DNA from: Veillonella sp.
Lineage (GTDB): Bacteria; Bacillota; Negativicutes; Veillonellales; Veillonellaceae
Assembly: GCF_015058545.1 (NCBI RefSeq)
Contig: NZ_SVCB01000048.1
Coordinates: 1 to 10,735 of the forward strand
Length of the DNA: 10,735 bases
Reading direction: 5' to 3'
Shown: positions 1-7,206 of the stretch, piece by piece
Layout of the letters: each line of letters begins with the position of its first letter
Numbering within the stretch: position 1 is the stretch's first letter
Notes under the pieces: model-generated
Databases searched by the model: none
What the model was told of the DNA's origin: nothing
The model's input: only the letters and a program-made list of their open reading frames with translations
Made by a program: the position numbers and the translations under genes

Positions 1-135
1 AAAGCCCCCGAGTAGGGGGCAGCCAGTGATAATAGAGTGGTTGTCAGATTACTCAAAGCCCTCTTTAGAGGGCAACCACTAGAGAAAGACCCTTATAGGG
101 TCAGAGCAAACCACCCGTTCTACGGGTGGTTATGA
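1..135 (+). other. Cluster of four hairpins, possible non-coding end of an IS200/IS605-type element or structured RNA
   Basis: Four short perfect stems lie within 131 bases: GCCCCC/GGGGGC (4-9 with 15-20), GCCCTC/GAGGGC (58-63 with 68-73), GACCCT/AGGGTC (88-93 with 97-102) and AACCACCCG/CGGGTGGTT (109-117 with 123-131). AGTGGTTG (36-43) can also pair with CAACCACT (73-80), closing a longer stem around the second hairpin. Each stem is preceded by AAAG or AAA. There is no open reading frame here. Ends of IS200/IS605-family elements carry such subterminal hairpins, and the RNA that guides TnpB (omega RNA) comes from the right end, downstream of tnpB. That would place a transposase or tnpB gene just left of the window. 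The assignment is inferred from general resemblance only; a stand-alone small RNA or a run of tandem terminators is equally open. Confidence 0.35.
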
Positions 136-144
136 TTTTTTTTT
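109..144 (+). terminator. Rho-independent terminator, last hairpin of the cluster
   Basis: A nine-base-pair stem AACCACCCG/CGGGTGGTT with a five-base loop (118-122) is followed after four bases by a run of nine T (136-144). It would stop any transcript entering from the left, so the GNAT gene downstream probably needs its own promoter. The same hairpin may double as a mobile-element end. Confidence 0.6.
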
Positions 145-255
145 GAAATAAAGAAGGACTTTTTTCCTCCTATAGCGAACTATATATTTAGAGTAATTAA
201 TCATGTATATTTTGGTACAGATACATACTATGGTATAGCTAAAGGAGGATTTCGT

Positions 256-708
256 ATGAATTTTGAACTTCGTGATGGTCATGAGTATATTGATGAAGTA
301 AAGAAACTATTTGTTGATTATGTACGTTCCTTAGGTGTTGCTGCCAATGTGAAAGAATTTGAAGGCTTGGAAGAAAAGTATAAAGGCGACCGTGAAGCGT
401 TATACATTGCCTTTGTAGATGATGTACCGGCCGGCTGCGTAGCTTTACGCCATGTTAATTATGAAACAGCTGAAATGAAGCGCCTTTATGTACGCCCTGA
501 ATTTCGTCGTACCGGCCTCGGTATGAATATTGCTCACATTCTTGTAGAAGAAGCTAAAGAAAAAGGTTATAAGACGCTTTTATTGGATTCCTTGCCTAGC
601 ATGGAAAGTGCCAAAGAATTATACAAAGCCTTGGGCTTTAAGAGCACTGACCGGAATGTGAAAAAACCGGTTCGTACGGTTGTACATTTATCATTACCTT
701 TAGTTTAA
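256..708 (+). CDS. GNAT family N-acetyltransferase
   Basis: A 150-residue protein of the GCN5-related N-acetyltransferase fold, which moves an acetyl group from acetyl-CoA to an amine; the acceptor cannot be told from sequence. The acetyl-CoA-binding motif A is clear: a beta strand AEMKRLYVRP (72-81) leads into R84-R-T-G-L-G89, the R/QxxGxG/A pyrophosphate loop, followed by an amphipathic helix (90-103). The C-terminal motif B region, with AKELYKALGF (119-128), is also typical. Length is that of a single-domain GNAT. The start is set by a strong AAAGGAGG at 241-248, seven bases before ATG. The gene stands alone, with the hairpin cluster and its terminator upstream and a convergent gene downstream, so it is probably monocistronic. 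I found no convincing sigma-A promoter between 145 and 240. The family is secure; the function is not. Confidence 0.9.
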   Translation: MNFELRDGHEYIDEVKKLFVDYVRSLGVAANVKEFEGLEEKYKGDREALYIAFVDDVPAGCVALRHVNYETAEMKRLYVRPEFRRTGLGMNIAHILVEEAKEKGYKTLLLDSLPSMESAKELYKALGFKSTDRNVKKPVRTVVHLSLPLV

Positions 709-737
709 TCAATACCGACCAAAATAGTAACGTAAAT

Positions 738-775
738 AAAAGCGAGTCCCGCTTCTGATGGGGGACTCGCTTTTT
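738..775. terminator. Bidirectional terminator between convergent genes
   Basis: A 13-base-pair stem, AAAAGCGAGTCCC (738-750) with GGGACTCGCTTTT (762-774), encloses an eleven-base loop. T-rich sequence follows on the plus strand, and the A-rich left side (735-741) supplies the U tract for the minus strand. It lies between the GNAT stop (708) and the stop of the convergent transferase (818), so it can terminate both. Confidence 0.85.
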
Positions 776-817
776 GTGTGTTTTTGTTTTTATTCGCTTC
801 GAATTAAACTTGGACTG

Positions 818-2650
818 TTATCGCTCCGGTGCGGCTGCTTCCGGGGCATTGGTTAATGGTTCCTGACCTAAAAGCGTCGTTAAATTATACTTGTTGAAGC
901 GATAGTTCGGATTAGAGAAGTCTCTGGTTCGATCATAACGATTAGTCGGTGCTTGTAAGATACCGGACACTAAGTCGTAGAGTAAATCGTTGGTGAAATA
1001 TTTGTTTTCATGGTCACGCAGAATAGCCGTTGTTTCCGGATAGGCTTCCTCGTAGGTTGGCGATAGGTAAACCCATAGAGGAATGCGGGCCATGTCAAAA
1101 TCAAAAATATCCGGATTGTGGGAATAGTTGAGGCTTTCCCCGTGGTCGGAGAAGTAAATCATGGCCTGCAGATTTAAGTGATCCTTGGCATAGGTATAAA
1201 TTTGCTGTAATACCCAATCCGTATAAAGTTGGCTGTTGGCATAGGCTTCTTTGCCTTTCGGCACTTCGCCGACTTTCCATTTACTGAATTCATGAGGATA
1301 ACGGTCATTATAATAAATATGACTGCCCATGATATGAATGACAATAAAGTTATTTTTATACGGTTCTACTTGTTGGAGTAGCGGTAAAATAACACCGTCG
1401 TACTTATCGGAGAACATATATGCTTCATGAGCCCATAAAGGTCTGTCTGCCGTTTTGGCAATTAAGGAGATAGCCGTATCGTATTCGCCGTAAACGCCTT
1501 GGTTGCTAAACCAACTCGTGTAGTAACCGGCTTTTTTAGCCACATCGAGAATATTGGCAGAATCCAAGAACGGCTTATCATCGTATTGATTGCGTTCTGT
1601 AAGAGCCCGTTCTAAGGTAGGTACTGTTTGTACATAAGACGAATAGGCGTTTTTAAAGAAGATAAAATCTGGATTTGAGGCCGCCATTTCGCTTTGCCAA
1701 GGTGTATCATCGTAAGCAAAGCTTGGATTGTAGACTTTCATGTAATTGCGCGAAGCTGATTCGCCGATAACGAGGATTATAGTACCCGGCGCCCCGGTGG
1801 CAGCGGTTTCGTCTGTTTCGAGATGTAAGTCATTGTAGATTTCGTGATGTTTGTCGCTGTATTGTTGTAACTCTTTCATATATGTAGCTACATCAGTCCA
1901 GTTTTTAACAATGTCTGTTTTCATAAAACCGAAGGGCAAGTAGATTACACAGGCAAGACAGGCAATGCTGAGTACGCCTAAACGCAATCTTGTCATCATA
2001 TCGCGACGGGACAAGCGGTTCATCCCCTGGTTTGACCAGTAGTAAAACAGGAATAAGAGTACATTGCCGATGCCGATGCCGATTAACCCGGGAATACCGG
2101 CGGAGCTTTTTAAAAAGCCGAAAGCTTCCTCCGGATTTGTTTGATACAGGGCCATTAAGGTGGCCGGCGTCAAACAATGCCACGTGTTAATATAGTAGCC
2201 GATTTGAATTAACGGAATCAAAGACAAAAGCCACTGGATGAGTGCAATAAGGATGCTCAAAGAACGGCGGTATGGCAAATGGTGTACCATGAAATAGTGG
2301 AGTAAGCTGAGTCCTACAAAGAGTAGAAAGCCAAATAAGAAATCCGGAAAGAATTCGTAAAAATAAAAGGGCTTGGTATAGGACCAATGGTACAACAAAG
2401 GATAGGTTAAAGCCCAGGCAATGCCCAAAAGGCCATGCCCCAAGAAGGCCCGATGCCATAAAGTACTGCGCATAAGTTGCTGAAAAATGGCGAGCCCCAA
2501 TAACAAGGGGAGGGATAACAAAAGAATATCTTCCCAATCAAAGCCAAAGGCAATAGGTTCGTAAATAAAATAAAAAGCGGCAAAGATGAGGACACACCAC
2601 AAAATTGCCTGAACGACGGCATTGCGCCACCATGATATAAGAGTTTTCAT
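818..2650 (-). CDS. CptA/EptA-like phosphoethanolamine transferase (sulfatase-fold inner-membrane protein)
   Basis: A 610-residue membrane enzyme predicted to move phosphoethanolamine from phosphatidylethanolamine to a lipid A, core or other glycan acceptor outside the cytoplasmic membrane. The N-terminal 240 residues contain about six or seven hydrophobic segments (near 12-30, 41-58, 69-87, 103-121, 131-152, 186-205 and 222-241). The rest is an alkaline-phosphatase/sulfatase-type domain. Metal-site and catalytic motifs are visible: VIGES (294-298), where E297 is a metal ligand and S298 sits at the nucleophile position; HIMGSH (439-444); and FSDHGES (500-506). The spacing and wording, including YNDRYP after GSH, resemble the CptA/OpgE branch more than EptA/MCR. 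The extracytoplasmic domain has no cysteine, unlike disulfide-rich EptA. AAAGGA lies eight bases before the ATG on the minus strand. The family is firm; the acceptor is unknown. Confidence 0.85.
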   Translation of the reverse strand: MKTLISWWRNAVVQAILWCVLIFAAFYFIYEPIAFGFDWEDILLLSLPLLLGLAIFQQLMRSTLWHRAFLGHGLLGIAWALTYPLLYHWSYTKPFYFYEFFPDFLFGFLLFVGLSLLHYFMVHHLPYRRSLSILIALIQWLLSLIPLIQIGYYINTWHCLTPATLMALYQTNPEEAFGFLKSSAGIPGLIGIGIGNVLLFLFYYWSNQGMNRLSRRDMMTRLRLGVLSIACLACVIYLPFGFMKTDIVKNWTDVATYMKELQQYSDKHHEIYNDLHLETDETAATGAPGTIILVIGESASRNYMKVYNPSFAYDDTPWQSEMAASNPDFIFFKNAYSSYVQTVPTLERALTERNQYDDKPFLDSANILDVAKKAGYYTSWFSNQGVYGEYDTAISLIAKTADRPLWAHEAYMFSDKYDGVILPLLQQVEPYKNNFIVIHIMGSHIYYNDRYPHEFSKWKVGEVPKGKEAYANSQLYTDWVLQQIYTYAKDHLNLQAMIYFSDHGESLNYSHNPDIFDFDMARIPLWVYLSPTYEEAYPETTAILRDHENKYFTNDLLYDLVSGILQAPTNRYDRTRDFSNPNYRFNKYNLTTLLGQEPLTNAPEAAAPER

Positions 2651-2744
2651 AACGCATTTCCTTTATATTATAATAACATCAATACGATAGCAGAAATATA
2701 GTAAAAATACAAGGTTTAATATGCTTTTTTACATACTTTGACGG

Positions 2745-2774
2745 TTGTTAAATGCTATTTTTCTATGATACAAT
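2745..2774 (+). promoter_or_regulatory. Probable sigma-A promoter for scpA
   Basis: TTGTTA (2745-2750, four of six to consensus) is separated by 18 bases from TACAAT (2769-2774, five of six). Transcription would start near 2781, leaving a leader of about 80 bases that contains the hairpin at 2809-2831. A nearby TTGACG (2738-2743) has no -10 box at suitable spacing. This is a prediction by eye only. Confidence 0.45.
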
Positions 2775-2808
2775 TAAAAAAAGGTTATCGAGACTTCGTG
2801 ACAACATA

Positions 2809-2840
2809 AAGAGGGGCGTATAACCCCTCTTATTTGTTTG
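2809..2840 (+). terminator. Attenuator-like hairpin in the scpA leader
   Basis: AAGAGGGG (2809-2816) pairs perfectly with CCCCTCTT (2824-2831) around a seven-base loop and is followed by ATTTGTTTG, an imperfect U tract. It lies after the predicted promoter and about 20 bases before the scpA ribosome binding site. It could be a weak terminator or attenuator, or simply an mRNA-stabilising stem. It is not followed by T-rich sequence on the minus strand. Confidence 0.5.
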
Positions 2841-2860
2841 CCGAATCGTAAGGAGATATG

Positions 2861-3598
2861 ATGAAACCCTATGAGTATAAGCTGGCCGTTTTTGAAGGGC
2901 CGTTGGATTTATTACTCCATTTGATAGAAAAACATAAAATAGATATTTACGACATTCCCATTGTGGAAATTACGTCGCAATATATGGCACAGCTCGAAGA
3001 ATGGCAGACCTTTGATATTCATTACAGCAGTGAGTTTTTGGTTATGGCGGCTACGCTGTTACAGATTAAATCCCGCATGCTTTTGCCAAGAAACGCACCA
3101 CTCAATCCGGAAGAAGAAGAGGACCCCCGTGATGAATTGGTGGCTAACTTGCTTGAATATAAGCAAATCAAAGAATTGACCGAGGCATTGACGGAGCGTT
3201 CTGAAGCGAGCAGTCAAAGCTTTAGCCGGCCTGATTCGTTGAGCCAATGGGGGCAGGAAACGGTATTTCGTTTTGATATCGCCCAATTGTACGGTTTATT
3301 TAAAGCCTGTATTAATCGAGTAGAAGAAACGGTGCCGGAACCGCCAAAGGTAAAGGTGGAAAAAGAGGTTTACAGTTTGGAAGATACGATTGATTCCTTG
3401 CTTATGAGGGCCAAGCAACAACGCCGATTCAGCTTTGTAGCGTTGCTTAATGAGGTAACTGTGCGGGCCGCCAAAGTGACTATGTTTATAGCTGTTTTGG
3501 AATTATTGAAGCGTCAGATTTTTACTATACACTCAGTGACGGAAGGCCCTAATGACGGTTCGTTAAAGGATGTAACTTTAGTCAGTGAAATTGTCTAG
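2861..3598 (+). CDS. scpA: Segregation and condensation protein A
   Basis: ScpA is the kleisin subunit of the bacterial SMC condensin complex: it bridges the SMC head domains and binds ScpB, organising the chromosome for segregation. The N-terminal SMC-binding region is highly typical (KLAVFEGPLDLLLHLIEKHK, then DIYDIPIVEITSQY and LLQIKSRMLLP). The central part is acidic and charged. The C-terminal winged-helix region contains the segment ending AVLELLKRQ. Two ATG codons stand side by side at 2858 and 2861. AAGGAG at 2850-2855 leaves only two bases before the first but five before the second, so 2861 (MKPYEYKL) is preferred, giving 245 residues, a normal length. It is followed by scpB after 121 bases, the usual pairing. 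Confidence 0.95.
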   Translation: MKPYEYKLAVFEGPLDLLLHLIEKHKIDIYDIPIVEITSQYMAQLEEWQTFDIHYSSEFLVMAATLLQIKSRMLLPRNAPLNPEEEEDPRDELVANLLEYKQIKELTEALTERSEASSQSFSRPDSLSQWGQETVFRFDIAQLYGLFKACINRVEETVPEPPKVKVEKEVYSLEDTIDSLLMRAKQQRRFSFVALLNEVTVRAAKVTMFIAVLELLKRQIFTIHSVTEGPNDGSLKDVTLVSEIV

Positions 3599-3719
3599 TT
3601 CAGTTTATAATAGATTTTGGGTTATGCGTACTATTGCAATACAGGAGTAGCTATTAATCGACTAGATTAAGATATTACATAAGTAAGCATATATTAGTTA
3701 GAAAGGTGAGTAACAAACT
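3599..3719 (+). promoter_or_regulatory. scpA-scpB intergenic region with a small inverted repeat
   Basis: This 121-base AT-rich gap is the longest within the cluster. It contains a perfect inverted repeat, TTAATC (3654-3659) and GATTAA (3665-3670), around five bases, and an isolated TATAAT (3606-3611) without a recognisable -35 box. A secondary promoter or operator here is possible but not demonstrated. The scpB ribosome binding site AAAGGTGAG is at 3702-3710. Confidence 0.25.
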
Positions 3720-4373
3720 ATGACAGATGTGAATCAGCCAAGCGATACATCGCTGCTCGCCCATTTGGAAGCAGTTCTTTTTTCCGCAGCCAAACCGGTG
3801 CCTATCGCACTGCTTGGCGAACTATTTGATTGTGCAACGGAAGAGGCCGAAGCGTTATTGGAGCAATATGCCAATCGGCTGGTGGTTGATAAACGTGGCC
3901 TCCGTTTAAAAGTAAGCGGCGTTGGAGCCGAGCTTGTCAGTGCGCCGGAGAGCAGTGAATATGTGAGTAAGATTCGCCAACGGGAAGACCGCTTGTCACC
4001 GGCAGCGATGGAAACCTTGGCGGTTATTGCCTTTAAGCAGCCGGTTACGAAAAGTGAAATTGAAGAAGTGCGCGGTGTGAATTGTGAAAAAGTTTTAAAG
4101 CATTTAGTGAGCCGCGATTTAGTTATGGAACTGGGTCGTAAGGAAAGCATTGGCCGGCCTGTATTGTACGGAACGACCGATACATTTTTACGCAGTGTCG
4201 GCATAGAATCGGTGGAGACCTTAAAACGTGAAGTAGCCGTCGATAACGGTGTGGCAGTTGCTGCTGAAAGAAGTAGTGCTATTGAAGCCGACGAAGACCA
4301 TAAAAGTCCGGTAATTGACGGTGAAAGTAACAATACGATTGAGGCTCATGAAGCTCATGAAATCATGGAATAA
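3720..4373 (+). CDS. scpB: Segregation and condensation protein B
   Basis: ScpB is the dimeric winged-helix partner of ScpA in the SMC complex. Both winged-helix domains are visible: the first near residues 12-85 (AHLEAVLFSAAKPVP onward) and the second near 91-160, with the family hallmarks LSPAAMETLAVIAFKQPVTK (92-111), IEEVRGV (114-120) and GRPVLYGTT (145-153). After residue 170 comes an acidic, low-complexity tail containing a short EAHEAHE repeat, which varies between homologues and is probably disordered. The start ATG has AAAGGTGAG nine bases upstream. The stop is 16 bases before rluB, whose ribosome binding site begins just after it, so the two genes are almost certainly co-transcribed. 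Confidence 0.95.
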   Translation: MTDVNQPSDTSLLAHLEAVLFSAAKPVPIALLGELFDCATEEAEALLEQYANRLVVDKRGLRLKVSGVGAELVSAPESSEYVSKIRQREDRLSPAAMETLAVIAFKQPVTKSEIEEVRGVNCEKVLKHLVSRDLVMELGRKESIGRPVLYGTTDTFLRSVGIESVETLKREVAVDNGVAVAAERSSAIEADEDHKSPVIDGESNNTIEAHEAHEIME

Positions 4374-4389
4374 GGGAAAGGAGCAGACT

Positions 4390-5214
4390 ATGGAACAAGA
4401 ACGTTTGCAAAAATATATCAGTCGCTGCGGTTATGCATCAAGGCGTAAGGCAGAAGAATTAATCGTGGCCGGTAAGGTACAGGTGAACGGCCGTCAGGTT
4501 ACGGAATTGGGGGTTAAAATTAATCCGGCCGTGGACCGCGTTAAAATTGACGGACAACGTATTGAACCGGAAGCATTGGAATATTATATTTTTAACAAGC
4601 CGAAAGGCAGCATTACTTCGGTGGGTGATCCGCAGGGACGCGCTACGGTAATGGATTATTTGAAAGACATTAAAAATCGAGTATATCCGGTAGGTCGCCT
4701 TGACTACAACACGGAAGGTTTGTTGTTATTCACCAATGACGGTGCTTTGGCTCAGGCTTTGATGCATCCGTCACAAGGTGTGACCAAAACCTATGAAGTG
4801 AAAATCAAAGGTCGTGTTTTGGATGAGCATTTAGAGGCATTGAGTGCGGGTATTACTTTAGAAGATGGTCCTACCTCGCCGGCAGAAATCGTAGATTACG
4901 GTTTTGACAGCAAGACGAACACTACGCTGGTTGAGATTACGATTCACGAAGGCCGTAATCGTCAAGTGCGCCGCATGTTTGAGCATTTTAAATATAGTGT
5001 GTACAACTTGAAACGCATTGCTTACGGAGGTCTTACCTTAGTCGGAGTAAAACGCGGTGCTTATCGTAAACTTACGGGGGAAGAACTGCGTCAGTTAAAA
5101 GCACTCTGCAAATTACCGTTCGGCAAAGGACCCGGTGACGGCGCTAAAGGTCGTAAAATGCTGACGAAAGATAATAAAACAGTTCGGTCGCAACGGCGCG
5201 GTGCGTGGCGCTAA
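4390..5214 (+). CDS. rluB: RsuA/RluB-family rRNA pseudouridine synthase
   Basis: Converts uridine to pseudouridine in rRNA; in the RluB group the target is in the peptidyl-transferase region of 23S rRNA. An N-terminal S4 RNA-binding domain covers about residues 3-50 (RLQKYISRCGYASRRKAEEL, then GKVQVNGR). The catalytic domain has the diagnostic GRLDYNTEGLL segment starting at 102, with catalytic Asp105, and the conserved GRNRQVRRM (188-196). A basic tail from about 250 to 274 (GRKMLTK, RSQRRGAWR) probably helps bind rRNA. ATG 4390 is chosen because AAAGGAG lies at 4377-4383, six bases upstream, and the S4 domain begins directly after it; upstream in-frame codons only read through the end of scpB. 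The choice between RluB and RsuA-type target is by similarity and Firmicute gene context. Confidence 0.92.
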   Translation: MEQERLQKYISRCGYASRRKAEELIVAGKVQVNGRQVTELGVKINPAVDRVKIDGQRIEPEALEYYIFNKPKGSITSVGDPQGRATVMDYLKDIKNRVYPVGRLDYNTEGLLLFTNDGALAQALMHPSQGVTKTYEVKIKGRVLDEHLEALSAGITLEDGPTSPAEIVDYGFDSKTNTTLVEITIHEGRNRQVRRMFEHFKYSVYNLKRIAYGGLTLVGVKRGAYRKLTGEELRQLKALCKLPFGKGPGDGAKGRKMLTKDNKTVRSQRRGAWR

Positions 5215-5238
5215 ACGTCGTTCCGGTGGAGGCAGACC

Positions 5239-6492
5239 ATGAAACATATCATTGTAGTGGGAGCCGGTGCCGCCGGTCTTATGGCAGCTACTATTGCTGC
5301 TCGTGAAGGCGCTAAGGTGACCCTGATTGAAAAAATGAACATGATAGGTAAAAAGATGGGCATTACCGGCAAAGGCCGCTGTAATATTACCAATGATGCG
5401 CCTATCAGTGATTTTATCGCGAAAACACCGGGGAATGGTAAGTTCCTCATGAGTGCCTATCAGCAGTTTGATAATCGCGATTTATTGGATTTACTCCATG
5501 AATGGAAGCTCGCCACTAAAGTAGAGCGCGGCGGCCGCGTTTTTCCGGTGTCCGATTCGGCGCTTGAAGTGCGCGATATGTTTATGCGAGTGTATAAAGG
5601 TTATGGCGGCATTTTACATTTAAATGAAGCTGTTAAGCATATTATTGTAAAAGACAATAAGGTTCAAGGCGTTGTAACCGATAAAGAAACCTATTATGGC
5701 GATGCCGTTATTTTGGCTACGGGCGGTTTATCCTATCCGCTTACCGGTTCTACCGGTGACGGCTATGCCATGGCCAAAGAGGTGGGCCATACGGTGACGG
5801 ATTTACGTCCGTCATTGGTACCTTTGGAGACGAAGGAAGCGTGGGTTAAAGATTTAATGGGTTTAAGTCTTCGTAATGTGGAATTGTCGGCTGTGGCTAA
5901 AGATAAAGTGCAGGCTAAACAATTCGGTGAAATGATGTTTACTCATTTTGGGATTACCGGTCCGATCGTATTATCTTTGAGTCATACGGTAGGTAAGCTA
6001 ATGAAGAAAAAGAATGTAGGTCCTATTCGACTCGAAATTAACTTGAAACCGGCGCTGACCGTGGAACAGCTGGATCAGCGTGTGCAGCGAGATTTTGTGA
6101 CCTATTCCAAAAAACAATTGGCAAATGGTTTAAAAGACCTCTTACCACAACGCTTAATTCCTGTTATTATAGAGTTAGCGAATCTTACGCCGGATAAATT
6201 TATTAATCAAATCAGCCGTGAAGAGCGCCAACGCTTGGTTCACGTGTTACAGCATATGCCTTTGACGTTTAAACAGATGCGACCTATTGCGGAAGCCATT
6301 GTAACGGCGGGGGGCATTTCGGTTAAGGAATTTGTACCGAAAACAATGGAATCTAAATTGATTGCAGGACTTTACGGTGCCGGTGAAGTATTGGATATAG
6401 ATGCTTTTACGGGGGGCTTCAATTTGCAGGCGGCGTTTGCCACCGGCTATGTGGCGGCACAGCATGCCGTACACGGTGAAGCAGCCGACTAA
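5239..6492 (+). CDS. HI0933/YhiN-family FAD-dependent oxidoreductase
   Basis: A 417-residue flavoprotein of the HI0933 (also called BaiN/RdsA-like) family. Its physiological substrate is generally unknown, although one member, BaiN, has been linked to bile-acid reduction. The N-terminal Rossmann motif VVGAGAAG (6-13) is followed by the acidic strand end IEK (30-32), which binds the FAD ribose. The family signature GKGRCNITN is at 44-52. The C-terminal FAD-contacting segment GLYGAGEVLDIDAFTGGFN runs from about 377. Length is normal and no domain is missing. GGTGGAGG (5225-5232) sits six bases before the ATG, and the gap from rluB is only 24 bases. Its position between rluB and cmk argues for a housekeeping role, but that is inference. 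Confidence 0.9.
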   Translation: MKHIIVVGAGAAGLMAATIAAREGAKVTLIEKMNMIGKKMGITGKGRCNITNDAPISDFIAKTPGNGKFLMSAYQQFDNRDLLDLLHEWKLATKVERGGRVFPVSDSALEVRDMFMRVYKGYGGILHLNEAVKHIIVKDNKVQGVVTDKETYYGDAVILATGGLSYPLTGSTGDGYAMAKEVGHTVTDLRPSLVPLETKEAWVKDLMGLSLRNVELSAVAKDKVQAKQFGEMMFTHFGITGPIVLSLSHTVGKLMKKKNVGPIRLEINLKPALTVEQLDQRVQRDFVTYSKKQLANGLKDLLPQRLIPVIIELANLTPDKFINQISREERQRLVHVLQHMPLTFKQMRPIAEAIVTAGGISVKEFVPKTMESKLIAGLYGAGEVLDIDAFTGGFNLQAAFATGYVAAQHAVHGEAAD

Positions 6493-6517
6493 GCATATTA
6501 CGGAGAGGAGTTTTTTG

Positions 6518-7192
6518 ATGAGTAAACAGCGTATTGCGGTAGCTGTTGACGGTCCTGCGGGGGCCGGTAAAAGTAGTATTTCTAAAGCCGTAGCCAAACA
6601 GCTTGGCTATTTATATATTGATACGGGGGCTATGTACCGGGCCGTTACGTGGGCTGTTTTAAAAGCCGGTGTGAATCCCACCGATGAGGCGGCGGTAGCA
6701 GCTTTGTTACCGGACTTGTCGCTACGCATGGAGCCTACCGAAGATGCTTTCAAGGTGTTTGTGAATGGTGAGGATGTAACGTCCTTAATTCGCACGCAAG
6801 AGGTAAACGGTGCCGTATCACAAATTGCAGCCATTAAGGCTGTTCGCGACTTTTTAGTGGCACAGCAACGTGCCATGGCCAGTGCAGGGGGTGTTATATT
6901 AGACGGCCGTGATATCGGGTCGGTGGTTTTACCTAACGCGGAATTAAAAATTTATTTGACGGCATCCGTAGACGCTCGCGCCAAACGGCGCTGGTTGGAA
7001 ACGCCGGATAAAGAGTCCGTATCCTTGGATACGATTAAAGAAAGTGTTATGGCACGCGATGAAATGGATACGAATCGCAAAGAATCACCCCTTGTATGTG
7101 TACCGGAAGCGATAGTTATCAATTCTGATAATTTATCTTTTGATGAAACCGCTGCTCGTATGGTACAATTGATTACGGCAACAGAAAAGTAA
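6518..7192 (+). CDS. cmk: Cytidylate kinase
   Basis: Phosphorylates CMP and dCMP with ATP, feeding CTP/dCTP pools and recycling CMP released by phospholipid synthesis and RNA turnover; cytosolic. The P-loop GPAGAGKS (12-19) is followed by DTGAMYRA (35-42), the CMP-binding region near SQIAAIKAVR (101-110), DGRDIGSVV (129-137) and the lid region with RRW (157-159) and ARDEMDTNRKESPL (179-192). At 224 residues it is the standard bacterial length. ATG 6518 follows GAGAGGAG (6503-6510) by seven bases; a longer upstream reading only overlaps the flavoprotein gene and lacks a binding site. Cmk next to an S1-encoding gene recalls the cmk-rpsA pair of proteobacteria, here with plsC and ispH between. 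Confidence 0.96.
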   Translation: MSKQRIAVAVDGPAGAGKSSISKAVAKQLGYLYIDTGAMYRAVTWAVLKAGVNPTDEAAVAALLPDLSLRMEPTEDAFKVFVNGEDVTSLIRTQEVNGAVSQIAAIKAVRDFLVAQQRAMASAGGVILDGRDIGSVVLPNAELKIYLTASVDARAKRRWLETPDKESVSLDTIKESVMARDEMDTNRKESPLVCVPEAIVINSDNLSFDETAARMVQLITATEK

Positions 7193-7206
7193 AGGAGAGC
7201 GTATTC

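Noticed and set aside
1..131. CRISPR array reading of the repeated hairpins
   Set aside because: The stems have different sequences and irregular spacing (starts near 4, 58, 88 and 109), with no identical direct repeat and no spacer pattern.
2667..2672. A perfect TATAAT on the minus strand upstream of the transferase gene
   Set aside because: Transcription from it would begin near 2660, inside the AAAGGA ribosome binding site (2659-2664), and no -35 box is present at 16-18 bases. The true promoter is probably further upstream and was not identified.
3734..4333. A 199-codon open frame on the minus strand opposite scpB
   Set aside because: It lies wholly antisense to a clear scpB, is Ser/Thr/Leu-rich low-complexity in translation and matches no family I recognise. 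Open antisense frames are common opposite genes with such codon bias.
4315..4389. Longer N-terminus for rluB overlapping scpB
   Set aside because: The extra residues do not belong to the S4 domain and have no binding site, while AAAGGAG sits six bases before ATG 4390.
6401..6517. Longer N-terminus for cmk overlapping the flavoprotein gene
   Set aside because: The added residues are arginine-rich read-through of another gene's frame. ATG 6518 has a good binding site and gives the standard cytidylate kinase start just before the P-loop strand.
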